From: Asterias rubens
Lineage: Eukaryota; Echinodermata; Asteroidea; Forcipulatida; Asteriidae
Assembly (NCBI RefSeq): GCF_902459465.1
Contig: NC_047080.1
Location: 6,115,214-6,179,213 of the forward strand
Reading direction: 5' to 3'
DNA: 64,000 nucleotides
The notes under the pieces were generated by a model. That model did not search any database. It had not been told where the DNA came from and worked only from the letters and a program-made list of their open reading frames with translations. The first letter of the stretch is position 1. The number at the start of each line of letters is the position of its first letter. Positions 56,401 through 64,000 of the stretch are shown piece after piece. A program made the translations under genes and the position numbers.

Positions 56401-59400
56401 GGTAGGCTCTTTCTCATATTAATGGGTGCAGAAAAACATTGTCTTTGTCTTGAGGGACAGCACGCAAGTTTGATGTATCGAGCTATTTGATTTTGTCCAC
56501 ACCATTATTGTACTTCCTTTCAGATATTCTGACACTAATTTGGGTGATTTGACAGTGAATGACCCAAAAAGACTTGATTAAGGGTTACAATCTACAGTGT
56601 AAATGAAGCTCCTTGTCCCTATAGCAAAAATGTCCAAAAGCTGATTGCTTACACCCATCATATTACCTTCAAATCTTGGTTTACATAATTTCTCATCTTT
56701 GAGCATTTTTTGTTTTACCCTGGGTTCTTGTTTTCTGTATTTTCTGTGTTCCTAGGTGTCTTTTTGGAAGACTTGGTACATAACTCCACTTATCGTAACT
56801 TTCAGATAATTAACTGCGTGTTATACATTGATTTTAGCCCTTTTTTTGAACTCCTGCCAATTATGCACTGAGCGGCTCATCTGAGAGAGATCAATTGTAA
56901 TACTTCACTTTTTTTGGTCGGATAAAGGATAATTTTTCTAAATCCATTATATTTTTCCTGAACAAAAGTTATTATTTAGGTCACCTTTGATTTTGTTTTT
57001 GTGACAAATCAGTTGACATGTTTTTGTGTCAAGTAATAAAATCAAAAAGGGAAACTGTTAACCCCAAATTAAATATCTTTCATAAAACTTTTGGTAGAAA
57101 GGGCTACCTGTGCTTACATCTATATGTGTATGTGTATAATTACATACTAGGACACGTGAAGACACAGTTCGTTGCATTGTATCAAGCTTAACGGATGACA
57201 GTAACAAGGAACTTGCTGAGGAGTTGATAAAAGCTGAGCCAGTCACTATGGATGAAAGTTACTGCAGTGAACAGGAGGATGAAAGCCAATATGAATGGCA
57301 GCCAGATCCAATAGATGCTGACCCAGGTATGATGATCCCACTTACCACAATGCAATATTTGTAGTTACATTCTTGATAAATGTACATGTATGATAACAAG
57401 TGTGTGCCTTTTTATATTCAGCTCGTACATCAAAGAGTCGAAGGTCATCAGACATCATCAGTATGCTGGTCAACATCTATGGGAGTCGGGAACTGTTCGT
57501 CAATGAATACAGAGGCCTACTTGCTGATCGCATTCTAACAGGATTTAACTATGATACAGCACGAGAACTGCGCTATCTAGAACTATTGAAACTTTGCTTT
57601 GGGGAGTCTCAACTGCACCATTGTGAAGTTATGTTAAAAGATGTTGCAGATTCAAGACGCTGCAACAGTCATATTAGAACACTCAAGACTGAAGAGGATG
57701 CAACAGAAGAAAACCCAAACAAAGTAAGACAATACTAATTAAGTTTAGTCAAAATAATTAGTTACACAGGCTGTAATATTTAACATTCATAAATACATGT
57801 ACAAGACAGTTTATCCATTCTGATTGGTCGAGAGGGCATCATGTCATGCATGTGGGGGTGTTTAAATGGATGATATAACGCCAGTAAAAAGTGTTTAAAC
57901 ATGGGCGTGACACACGAGCTTGCACCTGTGCTTATAAGACAGTTTATTCATTCGTATTGGTCGAGAGCAATGGCTAGAACACCTGGGACACATCACGCGA
58001 TACGCGCGGCGCGCATGCCAATCTCCTTATAAGGAGTTTTGACCAGAGGGCTTTACCATTTATAGCTGGAGGGGTGTTTTGTTGAAAGAAATCATTGAAC
58101 AAATTTTGCGTGTTTTTTTCCTTTTAGACCAAAAAGTTTTGATATGTTTTTGACCGAATAGGTATTTATGAATGGGAATAAATATGTGCTTGGCTGGTAT
58201 TAAACAATTTGTTTAAAACCAGTGGAAGTCTGGATGCTGATAATTACCCTCACCTCTGGCTTGAGTTATTAACACATCCAGACTGCAATCGGTATTAAAC
58301 AGAGTGTTTAAAACCGGCCAAGCACATATGTATTCCCTTATTATTTAAAACACCTATTGCTTGTTCTGTATTCTAGTTGGCTGAAACACGGTCACGTGGG
58401 ATGAACTAATATAGTTTAGTGCTCGCGCACGCGTGTTAGCGGGAACTAGTTCCCGAGCAGGCACTAGTATTTGAAAATAGTGCCTGGTTCCAGCGCCCTC
58501 TCTTGACTTGAACCATGAAGAGCAACTACAAAACTTCCTTTCTTTTCCAGATTTCTGGTCTTGTTTCACATTTAAGACCAAGCTGTGTTATAAAACATAT
58601 TGACTGGCATAATTCGGTAACTGTACATTGTACATCAATTCCCCGTCGGGCCTGTGAATGACCAGAAGAGGGGGCCTATTTCCCTCGGTCTTCGGCCTTG
58701 GGAAATAGGTTGCTCTTCTGGTCACTCAAAGTCCCTCGGGGGAATAGACGTACACTAGTTTCCTTTTTTGCCAGTCAATATATGTGTAATACTGGAGTAA
58801 AGTTTCACAGCTGAATGTCAGTAGGCAATACACAACACTCCAAACCATTACTACTGTCAAATGACATGAATGAGCACAAATTAAATCATTAAATGTTTCA
58901 TTTCAGTATTATATTAGGTATAATGATTTTTATATATAAAAAGTCACTGGTTGTTTTTCTGCAGTCTAACTATGTGAAGTGTGCTGGATTCAGTACGGAA
59001 TGTGTACGTCATGTGACCAAGATAGAGTAGCTTGCATTTTTATAACAAAAAGTCTTTTATCCTATACAAGCTACTACAATGTAACATCTGGACTAGCTTT
59101 TACTGGCTATGGGTCCAAAGACAAACAATGAAATGTTTTGAAAATGCTTAAATCATGTAGGATTTTGAGTTCTGTGCCATGATCCTGTCTGCACAATTCT
59201 GGCCCAACTTGAAAGAAGAAAAACTCAAAATACCTGAGGAAATAGAGACGGCTATGGAGGAGTATACCAAGTCATATCAGGTAAATAGTTACTTATGGTT
59301 ATAGGCACATTCTAGATAATAATCATAATAATAACTTGAAATAGCTATGCTGCGTAACAAAAGTATAGCTTTGAAGGAAATGGGAAAAGATCCAGGGGTG

Positions 59401-62400
59401 GAAGACCTGCCGTCGATTTCACCAAACTCTTCCTAACTTAAGATTAAACTTAGGACTTACAGGTGTAGGACGAGTTAAATTTGGTATTCGAAGACGTTGG
59501 TAGCATTGAACCCATCCTAAGTTAGGACGAGTTACTCGTCCTAACTCGAGATAAGATTATTCATCATAGCGTTTCGTGAAATCGGCTGCAGGCCAGGGAA
59601 CTTTACAATATTTGTCACAACTATTTCCTGTGCACTTCCTTGGCACCATTCCTAGAACACTGGGGAAATATCTCAATGAAATATCTATGGACAAATGTGA
59701 GGGTAGATCTGTTACAGAAGGCTGCACTTTTAGCAACAACGTGAATCCTGCGAAACACTCCTGAGATATATGGCTACGGAACATACGAAGTTACCAGCGC
59801 AAAGGAAAATGTGATCTTTCTTGTTCATGCTGTAGTAAGATAATAATGAACTCTTGCATAAATTGTGCAAGATACAACATCATTGGCATAATGAGTCTGG
59901 TTGATTTTCTTGTATTTTTTCACTCAGTAGTTAAGGTTTGTTATTTTCTTCTGTTATAGTCTGTTTTGCTTCTCGGTGGAATTTAGACTTTCCATGAAAA
60001 GGTTACCAGAAAAAAAGGTGTAAAAAAATTACCCTACTCTTTTGTTGCTAGGTTTTAAAAGGTATGCGAACACTCAACTGGAAGACAAATTTAGGTCTGG
60101 TCAATTTGGAGCTGGAGCTGAAAGATCGTAAACTCAACTTATCTGTTTCACCTATTCATGCAACTATCATCATGCACTTCCAGAACAAAGGTAACTCAGA
60201 AAATACATAATATAAATGAATAGTAGGTGTTGTTTTGGGAATATAATATACCAAGCTGCTGGGTTTTTGAATTTTTGCAAATTTTTAATGCAAATAATGA
60301 GACCAAACAAAAGTAAATCTTTTCAGCACACAAAACTGTGTACATGTACAGTGTATTTCAGTGGCACTTTGATTGGCACTTATTTAAAAAACTCTTTATG
60401 TTGAAGCTCGATCACAGCTGGCCAATTTAATAAACTTGGTTACCAATAATATTCCTGAGGTACATGTAGATAAGCATACCCTCTGCTTATCTTCAGGCTT
60501 AACCAGCTTTGCATTCCTACACGTTGATTAAAAAAAAAAAATGCTTTTCAGGTTGATGTGCTTTGTCTGTCCTTCCCCTGCAAGTCTCCAAGAGGCGGGG
60601 GCTGTGCCTGTTTTTCAAGCACCTCCTGAAGACATTTTTATTCCCTCACTCAATTTAGCTAGTTTCCTAAATTTTATATTGTGTATAATGTCTCCCTTTC
60701 TCTGTTCTGGTGCGGTTCTGTTATCTGCAAAGTGTCATATTTGTGTTGTTCACATTATCCCTCTTGGTAAGCATACCGCATACCCAAGATGTCACTGTAC
60801 TTTTTACATGAAATTTAATTTTCTGCTCTAGTCTGTATTATTGTTAGTGGATTCTCCTGATGGTTGTGGTCATTGTTTATGTAAGTTGTGGTATTGATTG
60901 TTTTGGCAGCCAAGTGGGCAGTGGAGGATCTTAGTGGAGTGATGCAAGTACCAGTAACGGCACTACGGCGAAAGATGGCATTTTGGCAGAGTCAGGGTGT
61001 ATTACGTGAGGAGAGTAGCGATATATTTGTCTTGATCGAGGAGCAGAGAGGTGGTCGTAGTACCCAGCATGATAACTATATGTTAGATAGTGATGAAGAG
61101 ACAGAATCTGCTATGGCATCAGCACAGGACCAACAAGAAGAGGAATTACAGGTTGGTTTATTCAATTTTACAATATAGGTTTTGAGACATTTGCATGGTG
61201 AGGTATCAATAAAAATTTGGTTTGCGGTAACACCATGTGTGTATCTACTTGCCACGTAGAGAACTGTCTCTCTTTATTCTACTACTGCGGAGTAGATTTA
61301 TCGGATTTTCGGGAGACTTCTCAGTTCAGAAAAGAACTGCCCTGCTTTTTAATTACTACCCGGGCGGAAGGTATGGAAGATATAGAAAGTTGGATCGTAA
61401 TTAACTGCACTACTGTGGAGTCAGTTCTTGAATTGGTGTCAACGTTTCGACTAGCTTGCTCTAGTCAACGTCAGGAGACTAATAATAATAATAACCGTAT
61501 TTATATAGCGCCATTTCCAAAGGATACAAAGCGCTAGGGAAAATGCAACCAAAAGCCAAAATGAGAATAATGAATAAAAAGCCAAAATACATAAAGCAAC
61601 AGACATGACAAAATCAAAACAAATTAGATGGAACGATTAAACAGATGTGTTTTTAAGAGTCCTTCTACAGAAGAAGCATTCCGGATATTAGTTGGGAGTG
61701 TGTTCCAATTGCGGGGACCAGCTATGGAAAATGCACGGTCTCCAAACTTCCTGGAGGATCGAGGTACCACCAGATTGGATTGAGATCGAATGCCTTCGTG
61801 TTTGGGTTTGCTGACATCTAATGTGTCTGAACTGTTGGATGGGAAAGTGTTTGATACAGTTTTGAACATGTTCAGTGCCGTCTTAAATTTGATCCGCTGG
61901 TCGACTGGAAGCCGATGTAGATCCGTGAGCAGAGGTGTGGCATGGGAATACTTTGGCTTCATATGGATCAGTCGAGCAACCTTGTTTTGGAGTTTTTGTA
62001 GGTGGTTGAGATCGTGTTGCTTCAGTCCAGTGAGAAGGAAGTTGCAGTAGTCGAGGCGTGAGAGTACCAGTGCACGAACAACGGAATGACGGGTGTCGTA
62101 GTCAAGGTATTTACGGATCATTGTGATGTTGCGTATGTGGTAGTTAACGGACCTGCACAGACCAGTGACATGTTGACTCATTGACATGGAGCTGTCAAAA
62201 GTTACTCCCAAGTTTTGAACGATGAGACAGGGTCGATGGATGTGTTTCCTATCATGAGGGTTAGTAGTTGAAGACGTTTGGAGTAATATGATGACGATGC
62301 TATATGAAAAACTCTGTTTTGTTTTCAGTCAGCATGAGTTTGTTTGCAAGTATCCAGGTTTGGACATCTTGAATACAGTTAGATAGCTTAAACAAGCAAC

Positions 62401-63245
62401 ACTCAGCGTCACACGGGATGGTAGGATTAAAATCTAGGTAGATTTGAATGTCATCAGCATACATGTGGTAATTTACTCCATGCCAATGGAGGATGTCCCC
62501 TATAGGAGATAACAGATCCTTGAGAGACACCAAACTCGAGGTAATGGACATCAGAGTTGGCACCTGCAGCATGGACCCAATGTGTTCTTCTTGTGAAGTA
62601 GGCCGAGAACCACTGAAGAGCAGTTCCAGCGATCCCGAATCGATCACGACGAAAGCGTGCGTTGCAGTAAGATCTCGTGGTCAAGGGTATTGAAAGCAGC
62701 TGAGAGGTCGAGCATTACTAAGAAAAAGGCTCTGCTGCTGTCCATTATGCGAAGGATGTCGTTGTGTATCCTGAACAGAGCTGTCTCAGTGCTGTGAACA
62801 ACTCTGTATGCTGACTGTAATGGGTCAAGTAGTTTGTGATCGTTCATCAATCATTCAATGCTACATTCATCCTAAACAAAATCTCAATCTGAGTTGTTTT
62901 GAATTTTGCATAATTTCATTCAAAAATTGTGAATCCAGATGACCCATGTACATAATAATGTATGTCACATTGATCTCACATTATATGATGTGTTGCTAGG
63001 TAATGTTACTTTGATTTCTTTGATTCCTACAGGTATTCTGGTCTTACATCGTTGGCATGCTGACAAATCTGGAATCATTAAGTCTGGATCGTATTTACTC
63101 AATGCTCAAGATGTTTGCAATGCAAGGACCATCAGCTTCGGAGTTCAATGAGCACAAGCTGCAACAGTTTTTAGATCGTAAAGTGAAAGAACAGTTGTTG
63201 GTGTATTGTGCTGGTGTGTATCGATTACCAAAACAAGAATCTTGA
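38326..63245 (+). CDS. ANAPC2: anaphase-promoting complex subunit 2 (APC2 cullin), complete, eleven exons
   Basis: Cullin-family scaffold of the APC/C ubiquitin ligase; pairs with the RING subunit APC11 and positions the E2 that marks cyclins and securin for destruction. Exons: 38326-38400, 47768-48381, 49496-49628, 51041-51338, 51988-52105, 57151-57326, 57422-57723, 59161-59280, 60052-60190, 60910-61151, 63033-63245. They join in phase to 2430 bases, 809 codons plus TGA (human 822). Landmarks: N-terminal helical part with LNEWFLETLQQTL; a cysteine cluster CTCVACHQKMCCC near residues 210-220; cullin homology from about 480 (SSDIISMLVNIYG, EVMLKDVADSRR); C-terminal winged helix (SYIVGMLTNLESLSLDRIYS, GVYRLPKQES). 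All introns are GT-AG and hold most of the transposons of this region. Intron 1 is 9.4 kb. Confidence 0.96.
38943..40772 (-). mobile_element. CR1-like non-LTR retrotransposon, 5' truncated
   Basis: Minus-strand RT and C-terminal domain, cut off 5' at about 40772. The 3' end on the minus strand is a two-unit tail of TCAAGTAAGT type (38943-38963). The insertion point in the family A host is shown by the uninterrupted sister copy near 24880. Confidence 0.85.
38978..40772 (-). pseudogene. RT ORF of the CR1-like element, frameshifted
   Basis: From NPKAFYAYVRSNIKTRDHVG the frame runs through KPGKAPGVDDIYSVVLREV, VTPIFKKGKR, YLDFSKAFDRVPHQRL, SGVPQGSVLGPLLF and the catalytic FADDTKVF. At about 39719-39724 two extra bases shift the frame (LFNIDKYASAS instead of a K-C-x-x-x-H-F-G type sequence). 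The correct frame resumes and runs through RVQKRALRMIGGLSHLDY and WFSQRVVNYWNILPR to the stop at 38978. The endonuclease domain is missing. Confidence 0.88.
42211..42316 (+). CDS. possible orphan first exon (MGNVNLNFFSQN..)
   Basis: An ATG at 42211 opens 35 codons (MGNVNLNFFSQNINTKEEHS..) that run straight into a good donor, ATAT|GTGAGT at 42317. MGN is compatible with N-myristoylation. I recognise no family and see no following exon. It lies in ANAPC2 intron 1 and may be chance. Confidence 0.2.
42460..42519. mobile_element. MITE family X, left end, interrupted by element E
   Basis: TAAAGACACTGGACACTATT..GGTAATTGTC..CTTCTCACTTGGTG matches family X. It resumes for about 20 bases (ACTTGGTGGATCTCAACATA) at 44887 and is then lost. 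Confidence 0.8.
42520..44886. mobile_element. element E: 2.37 kb TIR element with 8 bp target duplication
   Basis: Left end TAACGTCCGTCGATGTC, right end complementary (..ATCGACGGACATTA). ACTTGGTG flanks both sides (42512-42519, 44887-44894) and is part of the interrupted MITE X, so the insertion is certain. The interior has only short ORFs and a nested 152 bp MITE. Segments near 42935-43022 recur near 44517-44625, one block in the same and one in the opposite orientation. Superfamily not assigned. Confidence 0.8.
43567..43718. mobile_element. 152 bp MITE with TAGACCTTATCGC ends
   Basis: TAGACCTTATCGCAAATACC at the left, GGTATTTGCGAAAAGGTCTA at the right. Internal GAGGTGCATTGTGG / CCACAATGCACCT pairing. 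Nested in element E. Confidence 0.8.
44910..47528. other. ANAPC2 intron 1, remainder
   Basis: AT-rich intron. Two related blocks, CCAAGCAAACATGGACATGAC (44916) and CCAAGCCAAAGTGGACATGAC (46914), suggest another diverged repeat family. A 13-base block ATGCGACTGACC recurs at 46172 and 46317. No exon-like conservation. Confidence 0.4.
47529..47640. mobile_element. family A minimal copy, left end eroded
   Basis: CACTTTTTCACTCATTTTTA..AAAAGGG at the left and AAAAAGTGGTGGCGCC..GGAAACTTTTCC at the right; the outermost left bases are replaced. About 130 bases before exon 2 of ANAPC2. Confidence 0.75.
47768..48381 (+). CDS. ANAPC2: ANAPC2 exon 2
   Basis: 614 bases, residues 26-229. Encodes EHGMACLLNEWFLETLQQTL, an acidic and histidine-rich linker (EETDEGEIHHHQHADNN) and the cysteine cluster. 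Acceptor TTATTATAG, donor TT|GTAAGT. Confidence 0.95.
48461..48740. repeat. compound foldback repeat in ANAPC2 intron 2
   Basis: GCAGGGTCGTTGC..GCAACAACCCTGC (48461-48533) brackets CCCGAAGGCCGAAG..GGGAC. A second stem, CTTGGTGCAAGATGTTTCT / AGAAACGTCTTGCACCAAG, lies at 48675-48740. Confidence 0.65.
49070..49440. repeat. diverged repeat with AGTCGYRACTA motifs
   Basis: Many short inverted and direct variants of TAGTCGCGACTA / TAGTCGTGACT in about 370 bases. Looks like a degraded repeat element in ANAPC2 intron 2. Confidence 0.45.
49496..49628 (+). CDS. ANAPC2: ANAPC2 exon 3
   Basis: 133 bases, residues 230-274: (L)HYLGLLERVCAEVVTSLIHA..FIATLEQ. Acceptor TTGTTGTAG, donor GTAGGT. Confidence 0.94.
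50262..50769. repeat. 508 bp repeat with GAAAGTGTAGATT inverted ends
   Basis: GAAAGTGTAGATT begins at 50262 and AAATCTACACTTTC ends at 50769. GTGTAGATTC variants recur inside as short hairpins (50262-50350, 50699-50769). ANAPC2 intron 3. Confidence 0.65.
51041..51338 (+). CDS. ANAPC2: ANAPC2 exon 4
   Basis: 298 bases, residues 275-373: WLSSKVVRWLNVVFSGED.. to ETRLLHPG. Acceptor ATTCTTACAG, donor CCCAG|GTACCT. Confidence 0.95.
51988..52105 (+). CDS. ANAPC2: ANAPC2 exon 5
   Basis: 118 bases, residues 374-412: VNTDDILTQYISSIRALRVL..CQPVRKYL. Acceptor TGATTGTAG, donor CTGAG|GTAAGT. Confidence 0.95.
53208..56417 (-). pseudogene. endonuclease-RT ORF of the intron 5 element, several breaks and one insertion
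   Basis: Endonuclease: NPCSLNNKMVEFRTVVHDQK, ISESWF, GGVALYARD, IAGDTNRLD, and the SDHNTFQW block, which is separated from the upstream part by the MITE. RT: RRINSRKAGGPDGIPARIIQ, TDFSQAFDLIDHNIVINKL, GGVPQGTKLGPLCF and the catalytic site as YVDD near 53910. Breaks: frameshift near 55010, TAG at 54809-54811, TAA at 53675-53677, and a stop with frame change near 53490. The C-terminal part (VTNIRTLQQRRADICLKFA..) ends at 53208. YVDD in place of YADD or FADD, with GTKLGP, marks a lineage different from the other two elements; I do not name the clade. Confidence 0.85.
55194..55806. mobile_element. MITE family Z, copy 2 (613 bp), inside the retrotransposon
   Basis: CATGGAGGAAGGAAGAGAAG and GGAGCTCGAACGA at the left are mirrored at the right end with one mismatch in about 32 bases. 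CTGTGCC flanks both sides (55187-55193, 55807-55813). The flanking retrotransposon codons continue across it once one target copy is discounted. Confidence 0.85.
57151..57326 (+). CDS. ANAPC2: ANAPC2 exon 6
   Basis: 176 bases, residues 413-471: (R)TREDTVRCIVSSLTDDSNKE.. to PDPIDADPG, an acidic linker as in vertebrates. Acceptor ACATACTAG, donor CCAG|GTATGA. Confidence 0.93.
57422..57723 (+). CDS. ANAPC2: ANAPC2 exon 7
   Basis: 302 bases, residues 472-572: SRRSSDIISMLVNIYGSREL.. HHCEVMLKDVADSRR, the cullin homology core. Acceptor TATATTCAG, donor GTAAGA. Confidence 0.96.
58171..58342. repeat. 172 bp foldback repeat
   Basis: GGGAATAAATATGTGCTTGG..TTTAAAACCAG..CATCC... on the left mirrors ..TTTAAAACCGG..CCAAGCACATATGTATTCCC on the right, with GTCTGGATG / CATCCAGAC at the centre. 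Confidence 0.75.
58596..58785. repeat. 190 bp foldback repeat
   Basis: ATATTGACTGGCA..GTACATCAATTCCCC..TGACCAGAAGAG..CTATTTCCC on the left mirrors the right arm ending TTGCCAGTCAATAT. The centre is GGTCTTCGGCC. Confidence 0.75.
59161..59280 (+). CDS. ANAPC2: ANAPC2 exon 8
   Basis: 40 codons: DFEFCAMILSAQFWPNLKEE.. TKSYQ. Acceptor ATCATGTAG, donor GTAAAT. Confidence 0.94.
59409..59589. repeat. 181 bp foldback MITE
   Basis: GCCGTCGATTTCAC at the left and GTGAAATCGGCTGC at the right; inside, CCTAACTTAAG and CTAAGTTAGGACGAGTTACTC..GTCCTAACTCGAG stems. Confidence 0.65.
60052..60190 (+). CDS. ANAPC2: ANAPC2 exon 9
   Basis: 139 bases: VLKGMRTLNWKTNLGLVNLE.. SPIHATIIMHFQNK. Acceptor TTGTTGCTAG, donor AAAG|GTAACT. 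Confidence 0.95.
60910..61151 (+). CDS. ANAPC2: ANAPC2 exon 10
   Basis: 242 bases: (A)KWAVEDLSGVMQVPVTALRR.. SDEETESAMASAQDQQEEEL. Acceptor TTTTTGGCAG, donor CAG|GTTGGT. Confidence 0.95.
61483..62860 (-). mobile_element. L2-like non-LTR retrotransposon, 5' truncated and decayed
   Basis: Minus-strand RT remnants in three frames: SAYRVVHSTETALF and LDLSAAFNTLDHEIL (62850-62644), a GVSQGSV block, MYADDIQIYLDFNP (62470 region), then GVTFDSSMSMSQHVTGLCRS to GDRAFSIAGPRNWNTLPTNI, ending at 61624. The 3' end is an ATT-type microsatellite (61483-61497). Related to, but clearly diverged from, the element in ARPC5 intron 1. In ANAPC2 intron 10, antisense to the gene. Confidence 0.85.
63033..63245 (+). 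CDS. ANAPC2: ANAPC2 exon 11 (terminal coding exon)
   Basis: 70 codons and TGA: VFWSYIVGMLTNLESLSLDR.. CAGVYRLPKQES, the C-terminal winged-helix domain. Acceptor TTCCTACAG. Confidence 0.97.
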   Translation, partial: VFWSYIVGMLTNLESLSLDRIYSMLKMFAMQGPSASEFNEHKLQQFLDRKVKEQLLVYCAGVYRLPKQES

Positions 63246-63365
63246 AGGGCTATTCTGCAACTTTAATGGCCAAACAAAAACTTGTCAATCATAGTTAACT
63301 TATAAAAGATGTTAAATTTGCATCGGGATAAAGAAAATATTAATTTTTGTTTTGCCATACACCGA

Positions 63366-63389
63366 TGTACTTCCCCCCCCCCCCCCCCG
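63366..63389. repeat. poly-C run
   Basis: About two dozen C at the end of the ANAPC2 3' region. Length may be unreliable in assembly. Confidence 0.8.
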
Positions 63390-63504
63390 AGTCCCATGAA
63401 AAAATATCACAGGCATGTTACTCGGATGGGATTTCTCTGAAGTCAACTTATTGAAATAATAACACCTGAACTTCTTACATTTGAAAGAATTTTAGAGAAA
63501 TAGT

Positions 63505-63828
63505 TGTGTGTAAATATTGCATAAAATAACAAACCTGTGAAAATTTGAGTTCAATCGGTCATCGAACTTGCGAGATAATAATGGAAGAAAAAACACCCTT
63601 GTCTCTCAAAGTTGTGTGTGTTTAGATGGTTGATTTCGAGACCTCAAATTCTAAACTTGAACTTGAAGATTACTTCTTTCTCAAAAACAATCATAAATGT
63701 CAGTTCAGAGGGAGTCGTTTTTAACAATGTTTTATACCATCAACCTCTCCCCATTACTCGTCACCAAGTAAGGTTTTATGCTTAAAATTATTATGAGTAA
63801 TTACCAATAGTGTCCACTGCCTTTAAGT
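63505..63828. mobile_element. MITE family X, copy lacking one end
   Basis: From ATTGCATAAAATAACAAACC to AATTACCAATAGTGTCCACT..CCTTTAA. The first 70 bases of the family are missing. Lies about 260 bases after the ANAPC2 stop. Confidence 0.8.
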
Positions 63829-64000
63829 CGTATGAATCATGAAGTTTCTGAAAGTTCCCATGAAGGCAGATTGTGGCACAGTTTCTTCAATATTGGTGTC
63901 GGTTTTGGCCTCTTTTGGAAAAAAGACACATTTAGTACATGTTATTATTACAAGCCATTCAAAACTTGTGTTTATTTCAAATTAATCTATTGAAAAAATA

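Larger units (their letters stand above)
52980..56460 (-). mobile_element. degenerate non-LTR retrotransposon with endonuclease and RT
   Basis: Minus-strand element from endonuclease (about 56417) through RT to a C-terminal domain ending at 53208. End points are approximate. It lies inside TIR element W and is itself split by a family Z MITE at 55194-55806. Confidence 0.8.
52386..56565. mobile_element. TIR element W, host of nested insertions
   Basis: GGGTCATTCTGTGTCAAATC at 52386 and its near complement GATTTGACAGTGAATGACCC ending at 56565 form TIRs of about 24 bases. Own sequence is visible at about 52386-52800 and 56480-56565; a non-LTR retrotransposon fills the middle. Target duplication is ambiguous (A-rich flanks). 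Lies in ANAPC2 intron 5. Confidence 0.7.

Overview
This is a stretch of animal nuclear DNA: AT-rich, with split genes that use standard GT-AG splice sites, and dense in transposable elements. I read it as an echinoderm, most likely a sea star. That rests on my memory of the short repeat families (for example the roughly 400 bp element ending in ..ACACTATTGGTAATT.. / ..AATTACCAATAGTGTCC..) and is inference, not a database match.

Three conserved host genes are readable. RPL35 (ribosomal protein uL29) is on the minus strand at 17010-19135, with exons 2 and 3 found and the tiny exon 1 not placed. ARPC5 (16 kDa subunit of the Arp2/3 actin nucleator) is complete in four exons at 25921-33230 on the plus strand. 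Its first intron has AT-AC ends with minor-spliceosome (U12) signals. ANAPC2 (cullin scaffold of the anaphase-promoting complex) is complete in eleven exons at 38326-63245 on the plus strand; the exons join in phase to 809 codons. A fourth, unrecognised single-exon ORF for a small single-pass membrane protein lies at 20720-21073.

Layout: 1-6162 is a Ty3/gypsy retrotransposon whose 3' end abuts an inverted piece of a related element. 7254-10822 is a second, minus-strand gypsy element with 121 bp LTRs in which reverse transcriptase and RNase H are gone and a palindrome-rich tandem array sits in their place. 10985-16280 is an intergenic repeat zone with foldback elements and a GC-palindrome tandem array. 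17010-22512 holds RPL35, the small ORF and short inverted repeats. 22837-25052 is a terminal-inverted-repeat (TIR) transposon carrying a 1.07 kb near-perfect palindrome. 25921-33230 is ARPC5, with an L2/CR1-like retrotransposon and several MITEs in its introns. 38326-63245 is ANAPC2, whose introns hold most of the remaining mobile DNA, including insertions nested three deep in intron 5.

The two long genes are joined to each other only by position: one acts in actin branching, the other in cell-cycle ubiquitylation. The most informative material is the transposon stratigraphy. Several insertions can be dated relative to each other because target duplications and unoccupied sister copies lie in the same window.
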